This document shows positions 8,387-16,443 of a stretch of DNA of 64,000 nt, in pieces. The position numbers and the translations under genes were made by a program. Below the pieces are notes generated by a model. It ran no database searches. It was given only the letters and a program-made list of their open reading frames with translations, and was not told the origin of the DNA. The stretch's first letter is position 1, and each line of letters begins with the position of its first letter. Origin of the DNA: a virus; IMG/VR virus record IMGVR_UViG_3300042010_000106, positions 186,001-250,000 of that record, one strand, 5' to 3'.

Positions 8387-8851
8387 CTATTTGTGCAAAT
8401 GAATCTGCGATACGTCCATTGGAACATACGCAATTTCAGCGTCTTTGAATCGTTCGTGGATTGCATGCAGATTTGATTCATACACGGCAATGCCATCGTA
8501 ATGCGGCGCAGGGTATTCAGGCACACTCAAATAGGCCCACAATTCGTCGGCAAAGTTCATGTGCACAGGATCGCCCAGCTTGATTGGTTTAGCGGAACGC
8601 GTATTCAATTCATGCGGAACGAAATAGGTGTTGTAAATCTCTACTGCGCGCTTGTCCGTTCGGGTATCGAATAGACGTTTGATATCCACGTGCGCTTTCA
8701 TGATTATGTGCCCGTATTCCTTTGCGTAATCAATTGACGCCGAAAAGAACGCAGGCCGGTATTCAGAAAACTTTGTGAACTTCTTTTTGGTGCCATGAAA
8801 CAAAAGGTCAGGCACTTTCGATGTGCTGGCAATAGCCAGTTCAATCTTCAC
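8387..8851 (-). CDS. Second tagged ADP-ribosyltransferase-like protein
   Basis: 154 aa. I place the start at the GTG at 8851 because it gives MKIELAIAS, a perfect copy of the tag, and overlaps the upstream TGA as GTGA; an in-frame GTG at 8860 would add only three residues. After the tag the sequence has LLFHGT at 16-21 and FFSASIDYAKEYG at about 35-47, the H-G-T and aromatic-loop signatures of the ADP-ribosyltransferase fold, and a late ELWAYLSV/YDGIAVYE segment. Sequence is clearly different from the 168-aa enzyme, so the two likely have different targets. A catalytic Glu was not assigned with certainty. Confidence 0.75.
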   Translation of the reverse strand: MKIELAIASTSKVPDLLFHGTKKKFTKFSEYRPAFFSASIDYAKEYGHIIMKAHVDIKRLFDTRTDKRAVEIYNTYFVPHELNTRSAKPIKLGDPVHMNFADELWAYLSVPEYPAPHYDGIAVYESNLHAIHERFKDAEIAYVPMDVSQIHLHK

Positions 8852-9030
8852 GCGGCGCACTTCATTGTGCGGGCCAATTCAGGATATTCCTGTTCGAATT
8901 TGCGCCAGCTTTCAAGCATACGTGCGGTACGCTCTTTGTTCTCTGCGTAAATGCGATCCTTTTCTTCTTGCGGCAATGCGTCGAATTCAGCGCGAATTCT
9001 TTTTAGGTCGAATTTGTGTGCGTGGAGCAT
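8848..9030 (-). CDS. Small charged helical protein
   Basis: 60 aa, very rich in Glu, Arg and Lys, predicted as one or two long helices (RIRAEFDALPQEEKDRIYAE). It lacks the tag. GGA lies at a normal distance before the ATG. It overlaps the end of the lipoprotein-like frame (8987-9232) by 44 nt and ends in a GTGA overlap with the ADP-ribosyltransferase-like gene downstream. Function unknown. Confidence 0.75.
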   Translation of the reverse strand: MLHAHKFDLKRIRAEFDALPQEEKDRIYAENKERTARMLESWRKFEQEYPELARTMKCAA

Positions 9031-9232
9031 TTGAGCGTCCTTTCTTTTGTTTGAGATATGGGCGATTCAATTGTGGGCGAAACCCCGGTGGCCCTGCTTG
9101 ACCACGGCAACCACCAGCGCCGTCGTTCCAATCCTCTCCCGGTAGCCCTTCGTCTCCCAATGGGCCGTGTTCACCACGACAGCCAACTGAAAGGCCCAAT
9201 AGTGCAACTGCTAACGCCAATGAGTTACGCAT
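8987..9232 (-). CDS. Putative small lipoprotein with collagen-like repeats
   Basis: 81 aa. Residues 1-18 look like a lipoprotein signal peptide ending in Cys (LALAVALLGLSVGC; the lipobox is imperfect, with Ser at -3). Residues about 20-48 contain Gly at nearly every third position (GPLGDEGLPGED then GQAGPPG), a collagen-like pattern with one break, and the tail is Lys/Arg-rich. If real, it would be anchored in the outer membrane and could act in lysis (spanin-like) or exclusion of other phages. The ATG follows the previous stop directly; the 3' end overlaps the next gene by 44 nt, which lowers confidence. Confidence 0.5.
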   Translation of the reverse strand: MRNSLALAVALLGLSVGCRGEHGPLGDEGLPGEDWNDGAGGCRGQAGPPGFRPQLNRPYLKQKKGRSNAPRTQIRPKKNSR

Positions 9233-9628
9233 TTAATCACCATTTAAAATCACTGGCGGGCACCCAATGCACGCGCCCATTTGCAGAACGGAATCGAGGA
9301 AATAAATGTTGTTTGTGAAGCTGTCATTCTGCTGTGTGGCCCAACCGAACGTATTACCGGCAGCGGTCTTTTCACCCGTCACCGCATCCACACCGGCTGT
9401 TTCCACGTAGGCGCTGTATTCGTAGAATTTGCCACCGCTGAAACCGTAAGCCATCACATTCACACGCGCTTTGAATTCACCAGTTGTGATGTCCTCATAA
9501 CACTTGAACATTTTGACACTGGTTGCATCAGGATCACCCGGTTCAAAAGAGAAGCCACGCGATTCAAGCTTTTCTATGAACTGTGCGGCTTCGGTTGGAC
9601 TGGCAGCGACTGCTAATTGAATTTCCAT
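9233..9628 (-). CDS. Tagged hypothetical protein
   Basis: 131 aa, begins MEIQLAVAASPTEA, a clean copy of the tag followed by a helix (AAQFIEKLESRGF) and a beta-rich domain. Two Cys near the C-terminus (GACIGCPP) could bind metal or form a disulphide. AGGTGA precedes the ATG, which overlaps the topoisomerase stop codon as TAATG. No family recognised. Confidence 0.85.
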   Translation of the reverse strand: MEIQLAVAASPTEAAQFIEKLESRGFSFEPGDPDATSVKMFKCYEDITTGEFKARVNVMAYGFSGGKFYEYSAYVETAGVDAVTGEKTAAGNTFGWATQQNDSFTNNIYFLDSVLQMGACIGCPPVILNGD

Positions 9629-11301
9629 TAATCACCTTTCGTTGCCAGATCCATTGCTTTCTGAATCTTGCTATTTGGACGGGTATTCGTTTTCGCAAAT
9701 ACAGGCTCGAAAACAGACGGGTCGATGTAGTTCGCAATTGCCGTGGTGGCCGTCACGTTCTCGCCGCTCATATGTCCGAGTTCTTTACCGATGTTCAGGC
9801 ATTGCTTTTCAATCCACGCATTCACGTCTGCATCTTTCGCACGGGCACCGAACGGACATTTCGCCATCAGAACCATTGCCATTCCAGTACCACGCAATTT
9901 GCGGAATTTGTGAATGGTGAAGCCTTCAGGGAAACCGAGTTCGCGCAGGTATCCGTTGATGTTCGAATTGCTGATTGGTTTGCCACGGAACGTGAACACG
10001 TATTCACCGGGCTTTTTGTCAAAGCAGAATTCGTTGATGGATTCCTTGAGCATTTCGGTACGCTGCTCGTTGAATTTGATTACGTGTTTCTGTGCACCGC
10101 CTTTCTTCCCGGCGTACTTCATAATCACGCGTGTTTCATTCAAATTCAGATGCTTACGCAGCAGTGTGGAAATGCCGTAAGTGGTTTCGCCAGCGGTATT
10201 GGCTTTGGTTGAACCGATACGTGCACTGGTCTGATAAATCACTTCGCAAATTGCAGCAGCCGTACCTTTCAGTGTACCGGGGCCTTTGCCCAAATCCACC
10301 AGCCATTTCTTTGTCCACTTCGGCAAATCAGGAAGCATGCCCTGAATAATGCTGAAACTTTCAACACGACCTTCGGTACGCGATTTGATCGTCTGCACAT
10401 TCGTGAAATTGGCAGCAAACGGCGCCTTGTATTTGCACACATAGGCGTTGTCATCGTCGGGCCGGTATTTCGGATTCATTTCACCAATGCCAATTGGTTT
10501 GTTCAGCAATTGCAAACCGGCTTCTGTGTAGAAATTCCCTTTGTCGTCCATCTTGCCGACGAACCATTCAGGGATATCGTGCTGCACATTGGCTAAGCGC
10601 TCACGAATTACAACCACGTCCAAAAGGTGTTCCCCGGACTGGCGCACGACGTTGGCAATTGCTTTGTCATACACCGCTTTCCGTTGCCTGCGCATATCCA
10701 AATATTCTTGGTGTTGCGGCAGGTTAGAACCGAGTTCCTTTGCTTTCTCACGCCATGCTGTCAGCGTGGTTTCAGGCATCACGTTACCGCTGACTTTCCC
10801 GTGTGTTTTCACATGGTTAGCGAGCCGATCGTACAGCGCGGTTTGACTACTGGTTTGAACCTCTTCCCCTTCGTGCATAAACATTTTGCTGATATGCGAA
10901 TCTTTGAACAGACCCGCATTCTGCATCAAACGTTTGTTAGCACTTTCCGAACCATTCCGCGCCAGACGAATATCGTTGAACAAAGAAAGCTGCACTTTGT
11001 TCAGGCTGGTGTCTTTCTCGAACGCTTTCTTTTTCTCTTTCAGTTTGAGGAAACACGCGTCCATAAGCAGCGTGTATTTGTGGTCTGCAACGTCGTGCCC
11101 TTCGACCATTAATGCAATAGGCTTTTTGAATACGCGAGCAATCTGGAATTGATCAAGGAAAGGCTGCGCAGTGTGCGCCCACGTCTTGAGCTTTTTCAGA
11201 AAGTCTGTGCCGAAGTCGTATTCTGGCGCTTTCAAGAAGGCAATCAAAATCTTTAGGAAAGCGTCGGCACTGCCCGGTGCAGCGGCCAAAGAGATTTGCA
11301 T
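9628..11301 (-). CDS. Tagged type IB DNA topoisomerase
   Basis: 557 aa. Relaxes supercoiled DNA through a 3'-phosphotyrosyl intermediate. The C-terminal catalytic domain has the type IB pentad in order: Arg in SARIGST with the following YGISTL signature, Lys in YAGKKGG, Arg467 in HKFRKLRGT, His510 in LGHMSG and the nucleophile Tyr525 in ANYIDPSVFE. The first ~300 residues include Lys-rich helices and match no domain I know. The tag (MQISLAAAPGS) is at the N-terminus; poxviruses are a precedent for packaging a IB topoisomerase in the particle. GGAGCG precedes the ATG. The genome also encodes a type II enzyme (59085-62773), so this one may serve the incoming or packaged DNA. Confidence 0.88.
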   Translation of the reverse strand: MQISLAAAPGSADAFLKILIAFLKAPEYDFGTDFLKKLKTWAHTAQPFLDQFQIARVFKKPIALMVEGHDVADHKYTLLMDACFLKLKEKKKAFEKDTSLNKVQLSLFNDIRLARNGSESANKRLMQNAGLFKDSHISKMFMHEGEEVQTSSQTALYDRLANHVKTHGKVSGNVMPETTLTAWREKAKELGSNLPQHQEYLDMRRQRKAVYDKAIANVVRQSGEHLLDVVVIRERLANVQHDIPEWFVGKMDDKGNFYTEAGLQLLNKPIGIGEMNPKYRPDDDNAYVCKYKAPFAANFTNVQTIKSRTEGRVESFSIIQGMLPDLPKWTKKWLVDLGKGPGTLKGTAAAICEVIYQTSARIGSTKANTAGETTYGISTLLRKHLNLNETRVIMKYAGKKGGAQKHVIKFNEQRTEMLKESINEFCFDKKPGEYVFTFRGKPISNSNINGYLRELGFPEGFTIHKFRKLRGTGMAMVLMAKCPFGARAKDADVNAWIEKQCLNIGKELGHMSGENVTATTAIANYIDPSVFEPVFAKTNTRPNSKIQKAMDLATKGD

Positions 11302-11302
11302 T

Positions 11303-11752
11303 TCATCGCTCCATATTTTTCAGGACGTAATCCATCCGCTCAAATTTAATGGCGTATTTCCGAGACTTGATGTCCTCGGCTGGAATACGGATACCCACGT
11401 AATAGCACGTGTGGTTCAAACGTTCTTTTGCGTCTTCGACAATTCGATTGTTATCGTCGAGGCACATCAGCACGGTATCAATGTAATCGCGTTTGCCATC
11501 AAGGCGAACTTTGTAGCCGTAGCACAATGTGTAATTGTGTTTCTCGGCGAAGGCAATAAACAAATCAACATTGTCCGGGTTCGGAATGTCGTCTGTGAAA
11601 TGCCCACGCTTCATTAGCGGCATTTGAATCAAACGCTGTCCGAGGTCACGCCACGTTGGCCGACTAACAGTCAGCCGTGTGATTACAGGCTTCGGTATGT
11701 AGTTCTTTACAGTGTTTAGAACGGCGCTTGCGCAACTGATAATAATCTTCAT
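11303..11752 (-). CDS. Hypothetical protein with degenerate tag
   Basis: 149 aa, begins MKIIISCASAV, the most divergent member of the tagged set. The ATG overlaps the dTMP kinase stop as TAATG. A hairpin with the AAACACTGTAA loop lies in codons 14-20 (11702-11722). The C-terminal half has beta-alpha-beta character (YYVGIRIPAEDIKSRKYA). No family recognised. Confidence 0.8.
   Translation of the reverse strand: MKIIISCASAVLNTVKNYIPKPVITRLTVSRPTWRDLGQRLIQMPLMKRGHFTDDIPNPDNVDLFIAFAEKHNYTLCYGYKVRLDGKRDYIDTVLMCLDDNNRIVEDAKERLNHTCYYVGIRIPAEDIKSRKYAIKFERMDYVLKNMER
11702..11722 (-). promoter_or_regulatory. Hairpin with variant AAAC(AC)TGTAA loop
   Basis: Minus strand: GTTCT, an 11-nt loop AAACACTGTAA, then AGAAC. 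It lies inside the beginning of the 149-aa gene. It belongs to the family of motif-in-loop hairpins described in the findings; function unknown. Confidence 0.4.
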
Positions 11753-12375
11753 TAGGGGATTCCGTAGAGTCGATCCAGTGCAGCGAAAATGTCTTGTTTT
11801 ACTTTCTCAATGGATTGCGATGCGTCGATGGTAATCCACGAATCTTTCTTGTCCGCAATGCGCTGGTACGTGGTGCGACACATGTTCAAATATGCGTGGC
11901 CGCGCTGTTCAATCTTGTCGAGTGCAACGCCTTTATCCACGCGGGATTTGATCATGCGTTCGACACTCAATTCGGCGGTAATGTCGAGGAAAATTGTCAG
12001 GTCTGGTTCGACAATGTACGGCACACTCAATTCGTGCACGGCCATAATCTCAGGGCAATTCTGATACACCCACGACGAAGCGTAATAACGTTCACTGAAA
12101 ACATGAATGCCTTCAGCCATCTTCGGACGGATTACGTGTTTCGTGTGGTCAATGCGACCGGCGTACGCACAAAGCGCTTCGGCCTGCACAGGCGGATCAA
12201 ATTCATCACTGATTACCAAACGACGGCAGATTTCAGCGAAAGGAGTTCCGCCAATTTCACGCGTCAAATAGAAAGGCAGTGCACGCGATTGGTAATACTC
12301 AGGCATGTATTCCGACACAGTGCCTTTGCCGCATGCTTCGATACCTTCCAGAACTGCAAATTTCCCATACGCCAT
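11752..12375 (-). CDS. tmk: Thymidylate kinase
   Basis: 207 aa, the usual size. Phosphorylates dTMP to dTDP with ATP. The P-loop is at residues 9-19 (LEGIEACGKGT), the DRX-like region reads SERYYASSWVYQ around 95-106, and a LID-like segment follows FLDITAELSVERM with Arg-rich residues. TREIGGTPFAE near 38-48 matches the TREPGGTP element of the family. It is coupled to the MmcB-like gene upstream and the tagged 149-aa gene downstream. A phage-owned enzyme would support dTTP supply for a large genome, together with the ribonucleotide reductase at 57.5 kb. Confidence 0.9.
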   Translation of the reverse strand: MAYGKFAVLEGIEACGKGTVSEYMPEYYQSRALPFYLTREIGGTPFAEICRRLVISDEFDPPVQAEALCAYAGRIDHTKHVIRPKMAEGIHVFSERYYASSWVYQNCPEIMAVHELSVPYIVEPDLTIFLDITAELSVERMIKSRVDKGVALDKIEQRGHAYLNMCRTTYQRIADKKDSWITIDASQSIEKVKQDIFAALDRLYGIP

Positions 12376-12944
12376 TATAAATACACCCGCTGTACTTGCA
12401 TTACATTACGCTTGGAGTCACCACCACGCCAAGCAAGTTTTTTGTATATCTGGTGTTTGCGTGTGATCGCCAAGGGACGACGTTTCGCACGCACTGCACA
12501 CCGAATTAATCCCGTGGTTTCACTGAGGGTCAAGATCCCGGCACCCTCTGCCACAATTTCAGCTTTGATTTCTGGATAGCAACGCGATTTCATAATCGAC
12601 GGCGGAAACACAAAGAACAATTGAGTTGTGTGACTCAAATATTCCCGCCATTTCTTATCGCTACGGTAATCAGCCAAACAGCTTTTGATTTCCACACCGA
12701 CAATGTTGCCCACAAAATCCATTGCCATAACGTCCAAACGGCGAGCGCCCCAACGCTCTACGCCCACTTCCCTGTGAACGCTGTATGTTTTCTTCGCCCA
12801 ATAATACACAGCCGCTTGATGCAATTTCTCTGTGATTAATTTGCGTCCTGTTAACGAAGTGTCATCAATGTTCACAGGTTTCGGTGCTGGGGTTGCACGG
12901 GGTTTTCTTTTTCCCCGTGGTCTAGATCGCCGTTTGTACGCCAT
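12375..12944 (-). CDS. MmcB-like PD-(D/E)XK nuclease-fold protein
   Basis: 189 aa. The first 30 residues are very basic. The core reads RRLDVMAMD (Asp71) then GNIVGVEIKS (Glu85, Lys87), the D...ExK catalytic pattern of PD-(D/E)XK enzymes, followed by LADYRSDKKWREY, which is characteristic of the MmcB family linked to DNA repair. The last 40 residues are basic. It probably cuts or processes damaged or branched DNA; the exact substrate is unknown. It shares 1 nt with dTMP kinase (TAATG). Confidence 0.8.
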   Translation of the reverse strand: MAYKRRSRPRGKRKPRATPAPKPVNIDDTSLTGRKLITEKLHQAAVYYWAKKTYSVHREVGVERWGARRLDVMAMDFVGNIVGVEIKSCLADYRSDKKWREYLSHTTQLFFVFPPSIMKSRCYPEIKAEIVAEGAGILTLSETTGLIRCAVRAKRRPLAITRKHQIYKKLAWRGGDSKRNVMQVQRVYL

Positions 12945-12946
12945 GT

Positions 12947-14287
12947 TTAACGCAGTCCCATCAGTTTCATGTAAGGAGTCAACACACCGTTACCGTCGTG
13001 CATTTTCAGGTATTCCGAAACGGCCTTTTGATACACGGCCATCGGTTGGCGCTGGTCATACGCACCTTTGAAATCCTGAATTGCGTTCATGATATCGGCA
13101 TCGGTAGCACCACCACGGCGCGTACGGTTGATCAACGACTTCAAGCGTGTTTCGGTATCCTTGTTCAGCAAACGAACTGGAAACAGTTTCCAGCGGCTGA
13201 AAAGAACACTTCGATCTTTTGTGTATTTCTTCATTGCAGTGCAGAACTTGTCGAACGGCAGCGCGTATATGTCCGGCGCGTCCGTGTATTCAGGCAGTGC
13301 AACCGAAATGCTCGGCGTGTTATAGGCTTCGCCCAGCACTTTTGCATCTTTGTAGTTGTAATTGCCAACGAACATCTTTTTCAAACTGGCATCGGTAAAC
13401 GCTTTGGTACTCTTCAGGTTTGTACCCTGCGTAACAACACGTTCTTTCGTCGTAATCAATTTGACGACCATTGCTTCGTGCGGAAAAGCCTCTTTCAATT
13501 TGGCTGCACACGTTTGCAAATCGTCTTCAGTGATTACCTTGTGCGTGTACCAAGACGACCAGTGCATCAAGGCGCCGGGAACACCGCGCTCTGCAATAAT
13601 TGCGTAAAACTCTTCGGTTGCATCACGCGCAATTTCTTCGTGCGTACCGGCCAGAATGATGTGGAAACCGAAGGTGTTAATCCTGTGCATTTCCGATTGA
13701 AACAGCGGGCCGTGGTTTGCGTGGATCAATGCCATAGCACGTTCTGGATCGGTCGGAAGTTTTTCAACACCTTTCACGTAGTTGTACAGGTGAATCATTT
13801 CGTGAATGATTGTGTTCGTGAAAAGCACACGGTCAATCATCGAACTTTCATTCACATGCAGAGTAAACAACGCTTTCCGATTCGGTGCCGTGGCAGAAGG
13901 CGACCATTTCATTTCGGCCATGCCCCACACGCCTGCTTTACGTGCTTTTACAATTTTCACAGGCGGGCATGCACCGTTGAAATACAGCTTATTGTAATAG
14001 TCGTAAAGAGGTTTGACCATTTCGATTTTCGGTTCAAACAAAAGGTACGGCGCATTGGTTGGATCGGGACGCACGGTCAAACGTTCTTCGCTCATTTTCA
14101 TAAGCGCGTTGCCTTCTTTCTTGGTCAGGCTGAACAGAATTTCCGGGTTGTGTTCATGAATCACGACATATTTGGTGCCGTGCAAATACATTTCGAATTG
14201 ATCGCCCATAACGAACGTCAAATAGTAATCAGGATGCGCGTCGTCGTATTGCACGTCAGCTTTGTTGATAAAACGATAGGTACTCAT
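12947..14287 (-). CDS. SprT-like zinc metalloprotease with extra N-terminal domain
   Basis: 446 aa. Residues about 95-215 form a SprT-like domain: YNKLYFNG near 98-105, then the zinc-binding HEMIH at 162-166 with catalytic Glu163, and the third ligand His192 in ANHGPLF. SprT/Spartan proteases degrade DNA-bound or crosslinked proteins. Residues about 15-70 (LTFVMGDQFEMYLHGTKY then PEILFSLTKKE) resemble the N-terminus of the KTSC protein at 20050-20790, a shared module not described to my knowledge. The C-terminal 200 residues are of unknown role. It overlaps the next upstream gene by ATGA. Confidence 0.85.
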   Translation of the reverse strand: MSTYRFINKADVQYDDAHPDYYLTFVMGDQFEMYLHGTKYVVIHEHNPEILFSLTKKEGNALMKMSEERLTVRPDPTNAPYLLFEPKIEMVKPLYDYYNKLYFNGACPPVKIVKARKAGVWGMAEMKWSPSATAPNRKALFTLHVNESSMIDRVLFTNTIIHEMIHLYNYVKGVEKLPTDPERAMALIHANHGPLFQSEMHRINTFGFHIILAGTHEEIARDATEEFYAIIAERGVPGALMHWSSWYTHKVITEDDLQTCAAKLKEAFPHEAMVVKLITTKERVVTQGTNLKSTKAFTDASLKKMFVGNYNYKDAKVLGEAYNTPSISVALPEYTDAPDIYALPFDKFCTAMKKYTKDRSVLFSRWKLFPVRLLNKDTETRLKSLINRTRRGGATDADIMNAIQDFKGAYDQRQPMAVYQKAVSEYLKMHDGNGVLTPYMKLMGLR

Positions 14288-14742
14288 GGCATTACCTGTT
14301 GAATGTACGTCACGCGGCCAGCATTGCGCAGCGGACTATTTATAAGGTCTTCTTGTGTGAGTGTGTTCGACATTCCGATTGCAGGAGGATCGGTAATGTA
14401 CAGGTAATAATTCGTCGCCAATGGAAGGCCCATTGTGATGTCGCGGATTTCAACGAATGGCTGTGCGTATTGCGGAATCACCATGTGCGGGTTGTCGAGT
14501 TCCCACTTGTGACACAACACAATAAACACAGGCATTTCATACGCAAAATCTTGTCGATGGTACGCGTACATCACGTCCTGATTGAGCCGGGTCATCAACG
14601 CAGTGTATGCGTCTTTGCACGTGTGCCCAATGATTGGAAAAATACCCACGTCACGGATTGGAAACGTTGGAAATAAACCTTCGTTTATGTCACCGGAATC
14701 CACAAGTTTGAATTCGTCCGATTTACCGTAGACGCAGCTCAT
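14284..14742 (-). CDS. Hypothetical protein, tail region
   Basis: 152 aa, no recognised family. Mixed alpha/beta with a central PVFIVLCHKWELDNPH segment and C-terminal ITQEDL-like stretch. Coupled by 4-nt overlaps to the fibre gene upstream and the protease gene downstream. Position just after the fibre protein suggests a tail or baseplate accessory role; that is context only. Confidence 0.8.
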   Translation of the reverse strand: MSCVYGKSDEFKLVDSGDINEGLFPTFPIRDVGIFPIIGHTCKDAYTALMTRLNQDVMYAYHRQDFAYEMPVFIVLCHKWELDNPHMVIPQYAQPFVEIRDITMGLPLATNYYLYITDPPAIGMSNTLTQEDLINSPLRNAGRVTYIQQVMP

Positions 14743-15587
14743 AGGCTCTCCGGTTTATCAATCAATTTCGCAACCATTTCTTTCAGCTCCGACACTTCGT
14801 TTTTCAGAGCGTCGATTTCTTTCTGCTGACCTTTGAACATTGATACCAGCGCGTTGATATTCTCAACGAACAAACCGGCCAATGTGCTGTAGAAAACTGC
14901 GAGTTTTCCGTCAGTGGTGCGCTCGACTGCTTCAGGGAAAACCTGTGCAACTTCCTGCGCAATCAAACCTGTGTAACGGCGCCCCGGCTGACCAATCTTT
15001 TCGAATGTGTTGCCGCTCAAACGATTGGTGATTGCGAGGCTGTCTTCGATACGGGTGATTTTGTTCTTCAACGAACGATCAGAACTGATTGCCACTTCGG
15101 TACTGCAAACGATTTGGCCTTTCTTCACGTTGATTTCAACAGTGTTTTTAACGCCGTCGTTCCACGTCATCATGCCGCGTGGTTCTGGATCGTCTTCACC
15201 CACAACCGCAGTCGAAGTGAACTGCAAATTGTCGTCAAATACTTGAGCTTTCATAGCTCCATTGAAATCAATTGCACCGAAATCATTCAGGGCCAGAGTA
15301 CCGGTTAATTCACCGCCCGCCGTTGGAATGAAATCGCCTTTGGAACCGCCGAGTGTTGCAGGAATCCAACCTGCGTTAGTCAGTGGTTTGCCGTAACCAA
15401 TTTCCCAATCTTCAAAGCCACCGGGAACGGTTACACGAACGATCATACCCGGCTTACGTGCTGCGATTGGAATAGCGTCACGGTCTGCAATAGACGCCGC
15501 TGTGCGATAACCACCACGCAAATCAGCATCTTGCAGAAGAAACGCACCACCTGTTCTTTCAAAGTTTGTGCTAAAACCAATTGCCAC
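14739..15587 (-). CDS. Tail fibre/spike protein with S74 autocleaving chaperone
   Basis: 282 aa. Residues 28-52 (ASIADRDAIPIAARKPGMIV) match the short N-terminal module seen on many tail proteins. The C-terminal ~115 residues form an intramolecular chaperone of the peptidase S74 type: ISSDRSLKNKI at 167-177 holds the Ser-Asp self-cleavage site, followed by TGLIAQEVAQVFPEAV and a coiled coil to the end (KGQQKEIDALKNEVSELKEM). These domains trimerise the fibre and then cut themselves off. The region between is short, so this is a small fibre or a head decoration fibre rather than the main receptor-binding fibre. Confidence 0.85.
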   Translation of the reverse strand: MAIGFSTNFERTGGAFLLQDADLRGGYRTAASIADRDAIPIAARKPGMIVRVTVPGGFEDWEIGYGKPLTNAGWIPATLGGSKGDFIPTAGGELTGTLALNDFGAIDFNGAMKAQVFDDNLQFTSTAVVGEDDPEPRGMMTWNDGVKNTVEINVKKGQIVCSTEVAISSDRSLKNKITRIEDSLAITNRLSGNTFEKIGQPGRRYTGLIAQEVAQVFPEAVERTTDGKLAVFYSTLAGLFVENINALVSMFKGQQKEIDALKNEVSELKEMVAKLIDKPESL

Positions 15588-15655
15588 GTTAATTCTCCAT
15601 CGCGTAATGAAAACGCGTGCTTTTGTAAGTAACTTCCCTTTAAATTAGCGCCAGA

Positions 15656-15690
15656 AACACAAAAGCCCACGGTTAGGCGGGCTTTGTGTT
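15656..15690 (-). terminator. Strong hairpin terminator
   Basis: Minus strand AACACAAAGCCC pairs with GGGCTTTTGTGTT (one bulged base) around a 10-nt loop. It lies 8 nt past the 59-aa gene and before the fibre gene, so it separates two units. Confidence 0.7.
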
Positions 15691-15697
15691 GGAGCAA

Positions 15698-15877
15698 TTA
15701 ACGCAAATATGTAGAAGGTTCTTCGCTCAGGTAACGGCCCATTGAGCGGGCCATTCCATTCTTTTGATTCGCAGTGATTGGCATTTTAATGTATCGAATG
15801 CCGTGCGGATCAGAGCGCCGAACGCCAACCAACAATTCGCCGGACATAAAAGATTTAACGTACTCAGGGCTAGCCAT
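15698..15877 (-). CDS. Small basic hypothetical protein (59 aa)
   Basis: 59 aa, begins MASPEYVKSFMSG. GAGG lies before the ATG and the frame ends just ahead of a strong terminator, both good signs of a real gene. It has Arg-rich segments (GVRRSDPHGIRYIKM) and no recognised family. Located between two tail genes, it may be a small virion or assembly protein. Confidence 0.75.
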   Translation of the reverse strand: MASPEYVKSFMSGELLVGVRRSDPHGIRYIKMPITANQKNGMARSMGRYLSEEPSTYLR

Positions 15878-15891
15878 AAGACGAACCTCGA

Positions 15892-16443
15892 TTATTTAAA
15901 TTGCATGGCTGTGCAACTAAGGCCCAAATTCCCTTCGATAAAGTTGGACGTACCTGTTTCCGACGCCACTGCCGTTTTGTAAAATGGTGTCAGAACAGCC
16001 AAGGTTGCTTCGCCCATAAACAAACTATCGTCGGGTACACCAGTAAGAGGCAGATAACGCTCTACGGAATTAACAGTTGTGTCTGCATAAACCGAACAAC
16101 GAAAAGTAACGCTATCAGACATGCGACGGCGAAATGCTTTAGTGTTGAGACGGGCGCACCATTCATCAACACGTTCTTTGCAGAACTGTTCAAAAGAACG
16201 CCGTGTAAACCCTGTTTCACTGGTCTTTATAATCAGGTCAAATACTTGCTGCCCTTTTTCAAAAATACCAGTAGCAAACCATTTGTTGTTAAGTGGCAAT
16301 TCTGTTTGGTCGGCAGCGCCAAGTTGGAAAACGGTTAGTTCAGTTTCAACAAACACACACATGTTTTTGCTGCGCTCTTCCAAAGGAATAGCATCACGGG
16401 CTGCTGGGGATGATACAACTCGAAATTGTGATGATACGGTCAT
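15892..16443 (-). CDS. Tail-associated protein sharing the fibre N-terminal module
   Basis: 183 aa. Residues about 11-33 (SSPAARDAIPLEERSKNMCV) carry the same RDAIPxxxR..M pattern as the fibre at 14739-15587, a module typical of phage tail and baseplate proteins. The rest is unknown; a late GEATLAVLTPFYK segment is beta-like. It lies between the spike gene and the 59-aa gene, so a baseplate or fibre-attachment role is likely. Confidence 0.75.
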   Translation of the reverse strand: MTVSSQFRVVSSPAARDAIPLEERSKNMCVFVETELTVFQLGAADQTELPLNNKWFATGIFEKGQQVFDLIIKTSETGFTRRSFEQFCKERVDEWCARLNTKAFRRRMSDSVTFRCSVYADTTVNSVERYLPLTGVPDDSLFMGEATLAVLTPFYKTAVASETGTSNFIEGNLGLSCTAMQFK

